From Streptomyces sp. A 4/2 (GTDB lineage: Bacteria; Actinomycetota; Actinomycetes; Streptomycetales; Streptomycetaceae), in assembly GCF_940670765.1 (NCBI RefSeq), contig NZ_CALNVW010000050.1:1-64000 (forward strand): a stretch of 64,000 bases of DNA, written 5' to 3'. Position numbers and translations under genes: made by a program. Below the pieces are notes generated by a model, which worked only from the letters and a program-made list of their open reading frames with translations, was not told the origin of the DNA and did not search any database. This document shows positions 8,903 through 17,903 of the stretch, piece by piece; position 1 is the stretch's first letter, and every line of letters begins with the position of its first letter.

Positions 8903-9580
8903 ATGCTGACGCTGGAATCGGTGAGCCGGGTCTACGGCCGGGGGGCCGGTCGGGAGACAGCGGCCCTCGACGGGGTCAGCTGTACGGTCCCGGCGGGGAG
9001 TTTCACCGCGGTGGTGGGGCCGTCGGGTTCGGGCAAGTCCACCTTCCTGCAGTGCGCCGCCGGCCTGGACCGGCCGACTTCGGGGACGGTACGCATCGGT
9101 GGTACGGATCTGGGGGCGCTGAGCGAGACCGCCCTGACACGGCTGCGAAGGGACAGGGTCGGGTTCGTCTTCCAGTCGCACGCGCTGAATCTGGTGGACT
9201 CGCTGAGTGTCGGCGAGAACGTGGTGCTTCCGCTGGTGCTGGCCGGGGCGGATCCCTCCGCGCCCGGCATCCGGGAGCGCGGCAGGCGGCTGCTGGCGCG
9301 GGTCGGTCTCGCCGACCGGGACACCGACGCGCCCCACCGGCTCTCGGGCGGCCAGCAGCAACGGGTCGCGGTGGCACGGGCGTTGGTCACCGGCCCGGAC
9401 GTGATCTTCGCGGACGAGCCGACGGCCTCGCTCGATCCGGAGTCGGCGGTCCTGGTGCTCGGTCTGCTGCGCGACGCGGTGCGGGCCGACGGCCGTACGG
9501 TCGTCATGGTCACGCACGACCCCACGGCCGCGAACTGGGCGGACACCGTCCTGACGATGGACGGCGGCAAGCTGCTGTGA
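8903..9580 (+). CDS. MacB/LolD-type ABC transporter ATP-binding protein
   Basis: The 225-residue nucleotide-binding protein shows Walker A GPSGSGKST, Q loop FVFQSHALN, signature LSGGQQQR, Walker B VIFADEP and the H loop VTHD. It belongs to the MacB/FtsE-like family that powers mechanotransmission exporters. The ATG at 8903 is chosen over the GTG at 8897 because the AAGGAG site ends 8 nt before it but only 2 nt before the GTG. The stop overlaps the permease start (GTGA), so the two are translationally coupled. Confidence 0.93.
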   Translation: MLTLESVSRVYGRGAGRETAALDGVSCTVPAGSFTAVVGPSGSGKSTFLQCAAGLDRPTSGTVRIGGTDLGALSETALTRLRRDRVGFVFQSHALNLVDSLSVGENVVLPLVLAGADPSAPGIRERGRRLLARVGLADRDTDAPHRLSGGQQQRVAVARALVTGPDVIFADEPTASLDPESAVLVLGLLRDAVRADGRTVVMVTHDPTAANWADTVLTMDGGKLL

Positions 9581-12171
9581 CCAGCACAGCGGAGAACGGA
9601 GCGCCGCGGACGAGAACGCCGAAGGAGACGCGCCGGGGGATCCGGCGGGCCTCGGTCTTCCTCGCCGCGCGCTCGCTCAAGGTCCACCGCCGGGCGTGGG
9701 CCGCGGTGTTCGCCGCGGTGGCGCTCGCGGGCACCCTGCTGGGGGCCTTCGCCTTCGTGATCGGATCGCTGCTGGTGGCGCAGCCTCCGGTGGAGCGGTA
9801 CGGGGCGGCGGACGCGGTGGTGGCGGCGAACCAGCGGATCTCGTACACGGCGAAACCGTGGGGCAGCAAGCCGAAGACGGCGACCGCGTATCTGCCCGAG
9901 CGGGCCGGGCTCAGCCGTGCGGTACTCGCCGAGGTGCGGGGCGCCCACGGGGTGGCCCGCGCGGTGGCGGACGACTCGGTCCCGCTGACCCTGCCGGGCG
10001 GGCGTCCCGCGGTGGGCCGCTCCTGGCCCTCGGCGGCGCTCACTCCGTACGGACTGACGGCGGGCCGTGCTCCCACCGGTCCGGACGAGGTGGTGCTGGA
10101 CACGGCGCTGGCGCACGGTGTCCGGGTCGGCGGCACCGTCCGGCTCCAGATCGACGGACCGGCGCGGCCCTACACCGTCTCCGGTCTGGCCTCCGCGCAC
10201 CGTTCCGGCTCCCCCGCCGTCTTCTTCACGGAGCACCGGCTGAGCGCGCTGGCCGGGCACCCCGGCACGGTGGACGCCGTCGGCGTGATCGCCGAGCCCG
10301 GTGTGTCCACCGGGGCGCTGCACGACTCGCTGCGCGCGGCGCTGCCCGACGGTTCGCTCCGGGTCCTGACCGGTGCGGGCCGGGGCGTGGCCGAGCAGTT
10401 GGGCGCGCTCGGGGACCGGGACGACCTGCTGGCCCTGCTGGCGTCGATCGCCTCCACCGTGGTGATGGTCGCGCTGCTGGTCATCGCCGCCACGATCTCG
10501 CAGGCCGTGTACCAGCGGCTGCCCGGACTGGCCCTGTTGCGGGCCGTCGGTGCGACACCCCGGCAGCTCAGGGCCGCCGTCGGGCACGAGGTGATGCGGG
10601 TGGCGCCGGCCGCGGCCGGCGCGGGGGCGGTCGGGTCCGTGCCGCTGGGGCTGCTGCTGCGGCACCAACTCACCTCTGCGTCACTGCCGTTGCCCGCGCC
10701 GCCGTGGCTGTTCCTCGCCGCGCCGCTCGCCGCCGCCGTGCTCGTGGTGGCCGCCGCGCGCCCGGTCGCGGCGCTCGCGGCGCGTGCCGTGACGGCCGTG
10801 CGGCCCGCGGAGGCGATGAGTTCGGCGGCGTCGGCGGAGCCCGGCGAGCCGGGCCGGTTCCGGCTGGGCGCCGGGCTGGTGATGGCCGTGGTGGGGTTCG
10901 GCGCGGCCGGTACGGCCACGCTGCAGAGCGGCCAGCTCGCCGCTGCCGCCGCGTCCACCTCCGTGCTCGGGCTGGTCGTCGCGGTCGCGCTGCTCAGCCC
11001 GGCCATCGCCCGCACGGTCACCCGGGTCCTGGGCGCGCCGCTGCGCCGCTCGGGCGGGCCCGCCGGGTTCCTCGCGGCCTCGGCGCTGACCGCGCACGCC
11101 CGCAGGCTGGGGGCGGCGCTGACTCCGATCGTGCTGGTGGTCGCCTTCGTCTGCGTACAGCTGTCGGCGGGCACCACGCTGGAGCGGGCCACCGATGCCG
11201 GTGCGGCGGCTGCGGTGCGGGCCGGTCTGACCGTCGACGGGCCGCCCGCCGGGCTGCCGGTGGGCGCGGCGACGGCCGTGCGGCACGCACCGGGTGTGCG
11301 GGCGGCCACCGGTGTGCTGCACAGCACGGTCGTCCTGGCACACCGTTCGGCGGGCGACCCGGTGCTGGACCGCGTACCGGTCCAGGGGGTGACGGCCGAG
11401 GGGCTGACCTCGCTGCTCGATCCGGGGGTGACCGCCGGTGATCCGGCGCGGTTGACGGGCCGGGACACCGTGGCCGTCGGCAAGGACCGCGCGGACGAAC
11501 TCGGCGTCCGTCCCGGCTCGACCGTGGGGCTGCGGTACGGCGACGGAACCGAGGCCCGGCTGCGGGTGGTGGCGGTCTACGAACGCGCCCTGGGCGTGGG
11601 CGACTTCTTGCTCCCGCACGACCAGCTCGCCGCGCACATGTCGGCGCCGCGCGACCATCACATCCTGGTGGCGCTCGACGTCACGTCGGACGCGGACGCG
11701 GTGCGGGCCGCGCTCGCCCCGTACACCGGGTTCCGGCTCCGTGCGACGGCCGCGGCCGATGTGCGGCCGGTCCCCGCGCCCGACCGGCAGGGGCTGCTGG
11801 TGGTCGGTGTGGGGGTGATCGGCGGGTTCACGGTGCTCTCCGTGATCAGCACACTGGTGCTGATCACCGTGGGGCGCCGCCCGGAACTCGCCCTGCTGCG
11901 TCTGATCGGCGCCCGGCGGTCGCAGCTCGTCCGGATGCTGATGGCGGAGACGGCGCTGATCGCGGTCGCGGGCCTGCTGATCGGCACGGTGGTGGCGGCG
12001 GTCCCGCTGGTGGCGTTCGGGCTGTCGGTGGCGGGCACCCTTCCGTACCTGCCGCCGGCCCAGTACGCGGTGATCGCGCTGACGGTGACGGTCGCGGCGG
12101 CGGCCGGCACCCTGGTCCCTGCGCTGTGGACCGCGGCCGGACGTGCTGCCCTCAAGCACCGCACGGACTGA
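9577..12171 (+). CDS. FtsX/MacB-like ABC transporter permease, duplicated
   Basis: This 864-residue membrane protein has an N-terminal helix (about residues 40-70), an extracellular MacB-type periplasmic-like domain, three helices ending near residue 400, a second set with another extracellular domain, and three closing helices (GVGVIGGFTVLSVISTLVLI; LMAETALIAVAGLLIG). This is the double FtsX arrangement of MacB-like exporters of peptides, antibiotics or lipids. It starts at the GTG overlapping the ATPase stop and ends just before a strong terminator. With the two-component system next door it forms a sensor-exporter module. Confidence 0.9.
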   Translation: MTSTAENGAPRTRTPKETRRGIRRASVFLAARSLKVHRRAWAAVFAAVALAGTLLGAFAFVIGSLLVAQPPVERYGAADAVVAANQRISYTAKPWGSKPKTATAYLPERAGLSRAVLAEVRGAHGVARAVADDSVPLTLPGGRPAVGRSWPSAALTPYGLTAGRAPTGPDEVVLDTALAHGVRVGGTVRLQIDGPARPYTVSGLASAHRSGSPAVFFTEHRLSALAGHPGTVDAVGVIAEPGVSTGALHDSLRAALPDGSLRVLTGAGRGVAEQLGALGDRDDLLALLASIASTVVMVALLVIAATISQAVYQRLPGLALLRAVGATPRQLRAAVGHEVMRVAPAAAGAGAVGSVPLGLLLRHQLTSASLPLPAPPWLFLAAPLAAAVLVVAAARPVAALAARAVTAVRPAEAMSSAASAEPGEPGRFRLGAGLVMAVVGFGAAGTATLQSGQLAAAAASTSVLGLVVAVALLSPAIARTVTRVLGAPLRRSGGPAGFLAASALTAHARRLGAALTPIVLVVAFVCVQLSAGTTLERATDAGAAAAVRAGLTVDGPPAGLPVGAATAVRHAPGVRAATGVLHSTVVLAHRSAGDPVLDRVPVQGVTAEGLTSLLDPGVTAGDPARLTGRDTVAVGKDRADELGVRPGSTVGLRYGDGTEARLRVVAVYERALGVGDFLLPHDQLAAHMSAPRDHHILVALDVTSDADAVRAALAPYTGFRLRATAAADVRPVPAPDRQGLLVVGVGVIGGFTVLSVISTLVLITVGRRPELALLRLIGARRSQLVRMLMAETALIAVAGLLIGTVVAAVPLVAFGLSVAGTLPYLPPAQYAVIALTVTVAAAAGTLVPALWTAAGRAALKHRTD

Positions 12172-12177
12172 AGAAGG

Positions 12178-12209
12178 GCCGGACGGGCTGCGGAATCAGC
12201 CCGTCCGGC
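12178..12209. terminator. Bidirectional hairpin terminator
   Basis: A perfect 13-bp stem (GCCGGACGGGCTG / CAGCCCGTCCGGC) with a 6-nt loop lies between the convergent permease and aldolase genes. Confidence 0.85.
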
Positions 12210-12259
12210 GCTTCAGGGCACGGTCCACGGAACCCCTTGAACGGTTCGCGGCCCCGGCA

Positions 12260-13123
12260 CTACGCCGCGGTCGCGGCTCCGAGCAGCGTGATCAGCCCGG
12301 TGACCGTCTCGGCCATCGCCTGCCGCCCGGCCTTGAGGTACGTCCGCGAGTCGACCGCCTCGGGGCGGGCGGTGAGGACCTCCCGGATCGCGGTGGTCAT
12401 CGCGATGTTCAGGGCCGTACCTATGTTGACCTTGGCTATGCCGCCGGTGACGGCCGCGGAGAGTTCGGCGTCCGGCACACCGGAGGAGCCGTGCAGCACC
12501 AGCGGTACGTCGAGGGCCTTCCGCAGCCGGCCGAGCAGGTCGTGGTCGAGCACGGCGGTACGCGAGGTCATCGCGTGCGAGCTGCCGATCGCCACGGCCA
12601 GCGCGTCCACCCCGGAGTCGGCCACGAACGCGCGGGCCTCCTCCGGCTCGGTACGCGCGCCCGGTGCGTGCGCGTCCAGCGGTGCGGCGCCGTCCTTGCC
12701 ACCGACCTCGCCCAACTCGGCTTCGATCCACAGCCCGTGGGAGTGCGCCCACTCGGCGGCGTTCCGGGTCGCGGCCAGGTTCTCCGCGTACGGGAGGTGC
12801 GCGGCGTCGTACATCACCGAGCTGAACCCGGCGTCGGCCGCCTGCCGCAGCAGGGCGTCGCTCTTCACGTGGTCGAGGTGCAGCGCGACGGGCACGGCCG
12901 CGAGCCGCGCCGCCTCGGCCGCGGCGCGCGCCAGCGGAAGCAGCTGCCCCTGCCGGTACTTCACCGCGTTCTCGCTGATCTGGAGGATGACCGGGGCGCC
13001 GGCGGCCTCGGCCCCGGCGATCACCGCCTCCGCGTGCTCCAGCGTGATGATGTTGAACGCGGCCACCGCGCCGCGCCGGGCGGCGGCGTCGGCGACCAGC
13101 GTCCCGCTCTCGGCGAGGGGCAT
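12260..13123 (-). CDS. Class II sugar-bisphosphate aldolase (GatY/KbaY-like)
   Basis: The 287-residue protein is a zinc-dependent class II aldolase of the tagatose/fructose-bisphosphate family. It shows AAFNI near the N-terminus, the catalytic Asp and zinc His in HLDHVK, a second zinc His in IGSSHAM (where GTAHG is usual) and the third in VLHGSSG, with KVNIGTALN binding the phosphate. The product should be dihydroxyacetone phosphate plus an aldehyde. Its partner is the SIS protein encoded 3 bp upstream; together they resemble AgaY and AgaS of galactosamine catabolism. The unusual GSSHAM motif suggests a non-glycolytic substrate. Confidence 0.85.
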   Translation of the reverse strand: MPLAESGTLVADAAARRGAVAAFNIITLEHAEAVIAGAEAAGAPVILQISENAVKYRQGQLLPLARAAAEAARLAAVPVALHLDHVKSDALLRQAADAGFSSVMYDAAHLPYAENLAATRNAAEWAHSHGLWIEAELGEVGGKDGAAPLDAHAPGARTEPEEARAFVADSGVDALAVAIGSSHAMTSRTAVLDHDLLGRLRKALDVPLVLHGSSGVPDAELSAAVTGGIAKVNIGTALNIAMTTAIREVLTARPEAVDSRTYLKAGRQAMAETVTGLITLLGAATAA

Positions 13124-13126
13124 CGC

Positions 13127-14011
13127 TCAGCCCTCGTCGAGGATGACGGAACGGGTGAGGTGACGCGGGGAGTCCGGGTCGAGACCGCGGGCCGCCGCGA
13201 TGGCGACGGCCAGGCGCTGCGCCCGGACGAGCTCGGCGAGCGGGTCGAGACCGCCGGCCACCCACATGCCGCCGGTGGAGCGGACCTGCTCCTCCAGGCC
13301 CTCGGGGGTCTCGCCGAACATCCAGGTCGCGGTGCCCTCGGTGGTGATGCTGATCGGGCCGTGGCGGTACTCCATGGCGGGGTACGCCTCGGTCCAGGAC
13401 AGCGAGGCCTCGCGCATCTTCAGCGCGGCCTCCTGCGCGAGGCCGTTGCTCCAGCCGCGGCCGAGGAAGGTGAACTGCGAGCAGTCGACCAGCCCTTCGG
13501 GCAGCGGCTCGGCGAGCGCGGTCCGCACGTCGGCCACGACGGCGTCGGTGTGCAGGCCGAGGTGGGCGCGGAGCAGCGTGAGCGCGGTGGTGGCGAACCG
13601 GGTCTGGACGACGGACTGCTCGTCGGCGAATTCGAGGACGACGACGTCGTCGGCGGCGTCGATCGCGGGGGTCTTGGGGTCACCGATGATCGCGGTCGTA
13701 CGGGACGTGCCGCGCACCTTGGCGAGGAGTTCGAGCACCTCGGTCGTGGTACCCGAGCGGCTGAGCGCTATGACGCGGTCGTAGCTGCGGTTGAAGGGGA
13801 ATTCGGACGCCGCGAAGGCGTCGGTCTCGCCCTGGCCCGACCCCTCGCGCAGCGCGGCCACGGCCTGCCCCATGAACCACGAGGTTCCGCAGCCGACGAT
13901 CGCGACGCGCTCACCGGCGGACGGCAGAGCCGCCGCCTGGCTTCCGGCCAGCGCCGCAGCGCGCTCCCAGCACTCGGGCTGACTGGACAGCTCGTTCTGG
14001 ACATGGCTCAT
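13127..14011 (-). CDS. SIS-domain sugar isomerase/deaminase (AgaS-like)
   Basis: The 294-residue protein has two SIS domains: IVGCGTSWFMGQA, ALSRSGTTTEVLELL and FLGRGWSNGLAQEAALKMREAS with the family motif EYRHGPI. Such proteins isomerise or deaminate phosphorylated amino sugars; AgaS-type members convert galactosamine-6-phosphate to tagatose-6-phosphate. The glutaminase domain of GlmS is absent, so it is not a glucosamine synthase. It is first in a two-gene unit with the aldolase and is divergent from the DeoR regulator. The specific sugar is inferred from this context only. Confidence 0.85.
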   Translation of the reverse strand: MSHVQNELSSQPECWERAAALAGSQAAALPSAGERVAIVGCGTSWFMGQAVAALREGSGQGETDAFAASEFPFNRSYDRVIALSRSGTTTEVLELLAKVRGTSRTTAIIGDPKTPAIDAADDVVVLEFADEQSVVQTRFATTALTLLRAHLGLHTDAVVADVRTALAEPLPEGLVDCSQFTFLGRGWSNGLAQEAALKMREASLSWTEAYPAMEYRHGPISITTEGTATWMFGETPEGLEEQVRSTGGMWVAGGLDPLAELVRAQRLAVAIAAARGLDPDSPRHLTRSVILDEG

Positions 14012-14044
14012 GTCTGGATTCCACCCCTCAGGTCAATGTTTATT

Positions 14045-14104
14045 TCTGCAAGATACTGCGTTGTTTCAAGCACAATCAAGCACTATGCGATTCTGGGTTA
14101 GGGT
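14045..14104. promoter_or_regulatory. Divergent promoter/operator region, SIS-aldolase and deoR-type gene
   Basis: The gap between the SIS gene and the DeoR-type gene holds TCTGCAAGAT (14045-14054), two copies of TCAAGCAC exactly 10 bp apart (14066-14073 and 14076-14083), and a TAGGGT -10-like box (14099-14104) serving the rightward gene. The repeats overlap where its -35 should be. On the reverse strand TTGATT then TATCTT at an 18-bp spacing could serve the SIS gene. These are likely sites for the DeoR-type regulator. Confidence 0.45.
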
Positions 14105-14137
14105 CGCATCGTTCCACCGAAGAGGAGAGTGCGAGAG

Positions 14138-14923
14138 ATGTCCCAGTCCCGCGACGCGCGTTGGAAGGCACTCCTTGAGCTGCTCGTCGAACAGGGCCGT
14201 CTCGATGTCGAGGCTGCCGCCCTCGCGCTCGACGTGTCGGCCGCCACCATCCGGCGTGATTTCGACCAACTCGCCCAGCAGCAGATGCTGGTGCGCACCC
14301 GTGGTGGCGCCGTCGTGCACGGCGTCAGTTACGAACTCCCGCTGCGCTACAAGACGGCACGCCGCGCATCGGAGAAGCAGCGTATCGCGCAGGCAGTCGC
14401 CGAACTGATCACCGCGGGCGAGGCAGTTGGCCTCACCGGCGGCACCACGACGACGGAAGTCGCCCGCGCGCTCGCCGTCCGCCCCGACCTGTCGACGGGA
14501 ACTCCGGCGCTCACCGTCGTGACCAACGCGCTGAACATCGCCAACGAGCTCGCCATCCGGCCCCAGTTCAAGATCGTGGTGACCGGCGGAGTGGCCCGCC
14601 CGCAGTCGTACGAACTCACCGGGCCGCTCGCCAACGGCGTCCTCGGCCAGATCACCATGGACACCGCCGTCCTCGGGGTGAACGGCTTCGACGTGGTGCA
14701 CGGAGCGGCGGCGCACCACGAGGACGAGGCGGGCATCAACCGGCTGTTGTGCGAGCGTGCCGAGCGCGTGGTGGTCGCGGCGGACTCCACGAAGCTCGGC
14801 ATGCGCGCCTTCGCCAGGATCTGCACCACCGATCAGGTGGACATCCTGGTCACGGACAGCTTCATCAGCCAGTCGATGACGGATCTCTTCACCGACGCGG
14901 GCGTCGAGGTCATCGCCGTGTGA
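14138..14923 (+). CDS. DeoR-family transcriptional regulator
   Basis: The 261-residue protein has an N-terminal winged helix (ALALDVSAATIRRDFDQLAQQQMLVRTRGGAV) and the DeoR sensor domain related to ribose-5-phosphate isomerase (GLTGGTTTTEVARAL, TVVTNALNIANELA, LGVNGF, VADSTKLG). Regulators of this kind repress sugar-phosphate pathways and are released by a phosphorylated sugar, as AgaR does for galactosamine genes. The ATG at 14138 has the better spacing from the AGAGGAGA site than the GTG at 14129. It likely controls the divergent SIS-aldolase unit and itself. Confidence 0.92.
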   Translation: MSQSRDARWKALLELLVEQGRLDVEAAALALDVSAATIRRDFDQLAQQQMLVRTRGGAVVHGVSYELPLRYKTARRASEKQRIAQAVAELITAGEAVGLTGGTTTTEVARALAVRPDLSTGTPALTVVTNALNIANELAIRPQFKIVVTGGVARPQSYELTGPLANGVLGQITMDTAVLGVNGFDVVHGAAAHHEDEAGINRLLCERAERVVVAADSTKLGMRAFARICTTDQVDILVTDSFISQSMTDLFTDAGVEVIAV

Positions 14924-14925
14924 AC

Positions 14926-14956
14926 GGCGGGCGGGGCCCCTGCGGCCCCGCCCGCC
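14926..14956. terminator. Bidirectional hairpin terminator
   Basis: A 13-bp perfect stem (GGCGGGCGGGGCC / GGCCCCGCCCGCC) with a 5-nt loop sits between the convergent DeoR-type and oxidoreductase genes. Confidence 0.85.
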
Positions 14957-14976
14957 ACGTGTCATCGCCGAGACCG

Positions 14977-16152
14977 TCAGTCCCGCTGCTGGCCCGCGGC
15001 GAAGTAGGCGATCAGCTCCGGGTCGAGCGGCGGCACGTCGTAGGGCGTACCGCCCTCACGCAGCGACTGGGTGGCCATCACACCGGCGGCCACGCTCATC
15101 CGGGCGGCGACCGGCGACGTGTCGGTCGCCCCGCCCTCCCGGGCGAACCGGCAGAACTCCGTGATGATCCGCTCGTCGGCCCCGCCGTGCGAGCCCTTCG
15201 ACTCCGGCACCTTGTAGACCGCGTCGGCGTCGGCCCGGTAGCCGGTCGGCCCGGTGTTCCAGACCTTGACCTCGTCGCCCGGCCGGTCACCGAAGTTCTC
15301 CAGCCGGCCTTCGGTGCCGATGACCGTGTAGTTGCGGAAGTAGTCCGGGCTGAAGTGACACTGCTGGTAGGCGGCGATCACACCGTTGTCCAGCCGCATG
15401 TTCATGACGGACACGTCCTCGACGTCCACCACGTGGTTGAGGTCCTTGCGGGTGGCCGGCGGCCAGTCGAACTCCCGCAGCCAGCCGTCGGGACGGGGTG
15501 TGCCCGGCTCCCGGCGCGGCAGGTCGCCGTACATCATCAGGTCGCCCATGGCGTTGACGCGCTGCGTGTAGCCGTCGGCCAGCCAGTGCACCACGTCGAT
15601 GTCGTGCGCGGCCTTCTGGAGCAGCAGCCCGGTGGTGCGGGTGCGGTCGGCGTGCCAGTCCTTGAAGTAGTAGTCGCCGCCGTACGACACGAAGTGCCGT
15701 ACCCACACGGTCTTGGGCTCACCGATGTCCCCGCGCGCGATGATGTCGCGCATCAGCCGCACCACGCCCATGTGCCGCATGTTGTGGCCGACGTACAGCC
15801 GGGTGCCCGTCTCGTACGCGGTGCGCAGGATCGTGTCGCACTGCTCGACGGTGATGCCGAGCGGCTTCTCGACGTACACGGCCTTGCCCGAACGCAACGC
15901 GTCGCAGGCGACGGCCTCGTGGGTGTCGTCGGGGGTGGCCACGATGATCGCGTCGATGGTGGCGTCGTCGAGCAGCGTGCGGTAGTCCTCGACCGCGACC
16001 GCTCCGGTGAACCGGTCGGCCACCTTGGCCCGCACCGCGGGATCGGTGTCGGCGACGGCCGCGACGACGGACCCGGCACCCGGGCGGTGGGCCGCGTCGG
16101 CCAGGTTGGCGCGCAGGCCGAGGCCGATCACGCCGATACGGAGGTCTTGCAT
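14977..16152 (-). CDS. Gfo/Idh/MocA family oxidoreductase
   Basis: The 391-residue protein starts with a Rossmann motif (RIGVIGLGLRA), has the family motif VEKPLG, and the putative catalytic HDIDVVHW segment. It should oxidise or reduce a sugar or sugar derivative with NAD(P). No Tat signal is present, so it is cytoplasmic. The ATG at 16152 follows a GAGGAGC site. It is the last gene of the ABC uptake operon (41 bp after the binding-protein gene), so its substrate is probably the imported sugar or a breakdown product. Confidence 0.88.
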   Translation of the reverse strand: MQDLRIGVIGLGLRANLADAAHRPGAGSVVAAVADTDPAVRAKVADRFTGAVAVEDYRTLLDDATIDAIIVATPDDTHEAVACDALRSGKAVYVEKPLGITVEQCDTILRTAYETGTRLYVGHNMRHMGVVRLMRDIIARGDIGEPKTVWVRHFVSYGGDYYFKDWHADRTRTTGLLLQKAAHDIDVVHWLADGYTQRVNAMGDLMMYGDLPRREPGTPRPDGWLREFDWPPATRKDLNHVVDVEDVSVMNMRLDNGVIAAYQQCHFSPDYFRNYTVIGTEGRLENFGDRPGDEVKVWNTGPTGYRADADAVYKVPESKGSHGGADERIITEFCRFAREGGATDTSPVAARMSVAAGVMATQSLREGGTPYDVPPLDPELIAYFAAGQQRD

Positions 16153-16193
16153 GGTGCTCCTCGGCCGCCCGGGGGCGGCGGTTGTACGGGTAC

Positions 16194-17843
16194 TCACTTG
16201 CCGGTCATCTCGATGGACTTCTCGAACTCGCGGCGGATCTTGTCGCCGCCGCCGGAACGCCAGGTGCGCACCAGTCCGTCGTACGCGGAGATCGGCTTGC
16301 GGCCCGCGACGATGTCCTTGATCCCGTCGTTCACGCCCTGCGTCAGGGACGCGCCCTTGCTGGCGTAGGTGTCGGAGTAGTGACCGACGGTCGGGTTGAT
16401 CACGGCCATCGCGATCAGCTTCTTCTGCCAGTCGTGGATACGGCGCGTCAGATCGGCCTGGCCCGGCAGGTAGAGGTACTCCGGCGCGTTGGCCAGGAAG
16501 GACACCGGCATGCCCGTGGTGACGGCTTCCGCGTTGCCCTTGTCGGTGAGCGTGACGTCGCCCTTCGCGGTGCGCTTGAAGTGCGTGCCCTCGATGCCGT
16601 TGTCGAGGAACAGCCGCTCCTCCGTGCCGAAGGGCGCGGCGAGGTAGTCCAGGACCTTCAGCAGCATGTCCAGCCGCTTCTTGTCGGCCTTCTTGTTGAT
16701 CGCGGTGTAACCGACCGAGCCGAGCCCGTAGTAGAAGTGCGGGGTCACACCCGCCTTGGCGGCGAACGGCATGATGATCCCGAACGGGAAGCTGTACGTC
16801 TTCACGTCCACCAGGAACGACGGGAAGGACTGGACGTACGCGCCGAGGGTGCCCTGCGCCATCTTCTCGCGGGTGGTGGTGAGGTTCGGGTCCGGCCAGA
16901 ACAGCCCGGCCTTGCTCACCTTCACACCGAATTCGAGGGCCTCACGGAATTCGTCGGTCTCGAACTGGTGGACCAGCTTGCCGTCCTTCTCGGACCACCC
17001 GGACGGAGCGCCGAACCACTGGGCGTACATGCCGACATGGTTCGTGTAGGCGGGCTCCAGCACGTACTTCTTGCGCTTGACGTCGAGCAGTTCCTTGCCC
17101 TTGTCGAGGAAGTCCTGCGCGCTGGAGAAGGTGGCTCCGCCGACCGGCTTCCAGAAGTCCTCGTTGGTGACGTACACCTGGCCCATACGGCCGTACGCCA
17201 CGGGAACGCCGAAGATCTTGCCGTTGATGACGGCGGTCTTCCAGGCGAATTCCGGGAGGTTGGCGAGGTTCGGGTACTTCTTGACCGCGTCACCGGAGAG
17301 GTGCGGGGTGAGGTCCTGGAACTTCGCTTCGAGCAGCTCGGGAATGCGACGCAGACCCTGGTTCGGCGGAATCCACACCATGTCGGGGATTTCGCCGCCG
17401 GCTATCGCCGCGTTGAACTTGGACGAGTAGCTGTCGTCGGTGGTCTCCACGACGATGTTCATCTTGAACTCGGAGCCCAGCCGCTTGTTGAGCTCCTTCC
17501 AGTACGCGTTCTTGCCCATGGCGGGGGCCGGCGTGGTGAAGGTCTCCGTCAGCGCGGTGATCGGGGAGCCGTCACCGGGGGGCGTGGCAACCGACTTGAC
17601 CAGGTTCTTCGGGTAGCGGAGGTACGCGGCGTCCAGGCCCTCGGCGCTGCCCGCCAGGTCCGGCGCGGCGACCTTCGCAGGGACGAAGGTCGGCAGCTTG
17701 ACCTTGGTGAACGCCTCGGCGCCCTTGCCCGCGGCGGCTGTTCCGGTGGAACAGCCGGTGAGGGTGGTCATTCCGGTGACGGCGATTCCGGCGACGCCCG
17801 CGGCACCGAGGAACGTACGCCTGTTGACGTGCTGAGAAGACAT
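16194..17843 (-). CDS. Sugar ABC transporter substrate-binding lipoprotein (LplA-like)
   Basis: The 549-residue protein has a twin-arginine-like start (NRRTFLGAAG), a hydrophobic stretch and a lipobox LTGC that would place Cys about 31 as the lipidated residue. The mature part is a family 1 solute-binding protein, longer than the usual 430 residues, as in the LplA group that binds large oligosaccharides. It would sit outside the membrane and feed the two permeases encoded upstream (gap 60 bp). Confidence 0.9.
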   Translation of the reverse strand: MSSQHVNRRTFLGAAGVAGIAVTGMTTLTGCSTGTAAAGKGAEAFTKVKLPTFVPAKVAAPDLAGSAEGLDAAYLRYPKNLVKSVATPPGDGSPITALTETFTTPAPAMGKNAYWKELNKRLGSEFKMNIVVETTDDSYSSKFNAAIAGGEIPDMVWIPPNQGLRRIPELLEAKFQDLTPHLSGDAVKKYPNLANLPEFAWKTAVINGKIFGVPVAYGRMGQVYVTNEDFWKPVGGATFSSAQDFLDKGKELLDVKRKKYVLEPAYTNHVGMYAQWFGAPSGWSEKDGKLVHQFETDEFREALEFGVKVSKAGLFWPDPNLTTTREKMAQGTLGAYVQSFPSFLVDVKTYSFPFGIIMPFAAKAGVTPHFYYGLGSVGYTAINKKADKKRLDMLLKVLDYLAAPFGTEERLFLDNGIEGTHFKRTAKGDVTLTDKGNAEAVTTGMPVSFLANAPEYLYLPGQADLTRRIHDWQKKLIAMAVINPTVGHYSDTYASKGASLTQGVNDGIKDIVAGRKPISAYDGLVRTWRSGGGDKIRREFEKSIEMTGK

Positions 17844-17903
17844 GATTCTCCTGGAAGGACAGGAAAGGCAGAACGGACAGGAAAGGCGAGATCTGCGGGC
17901 GGG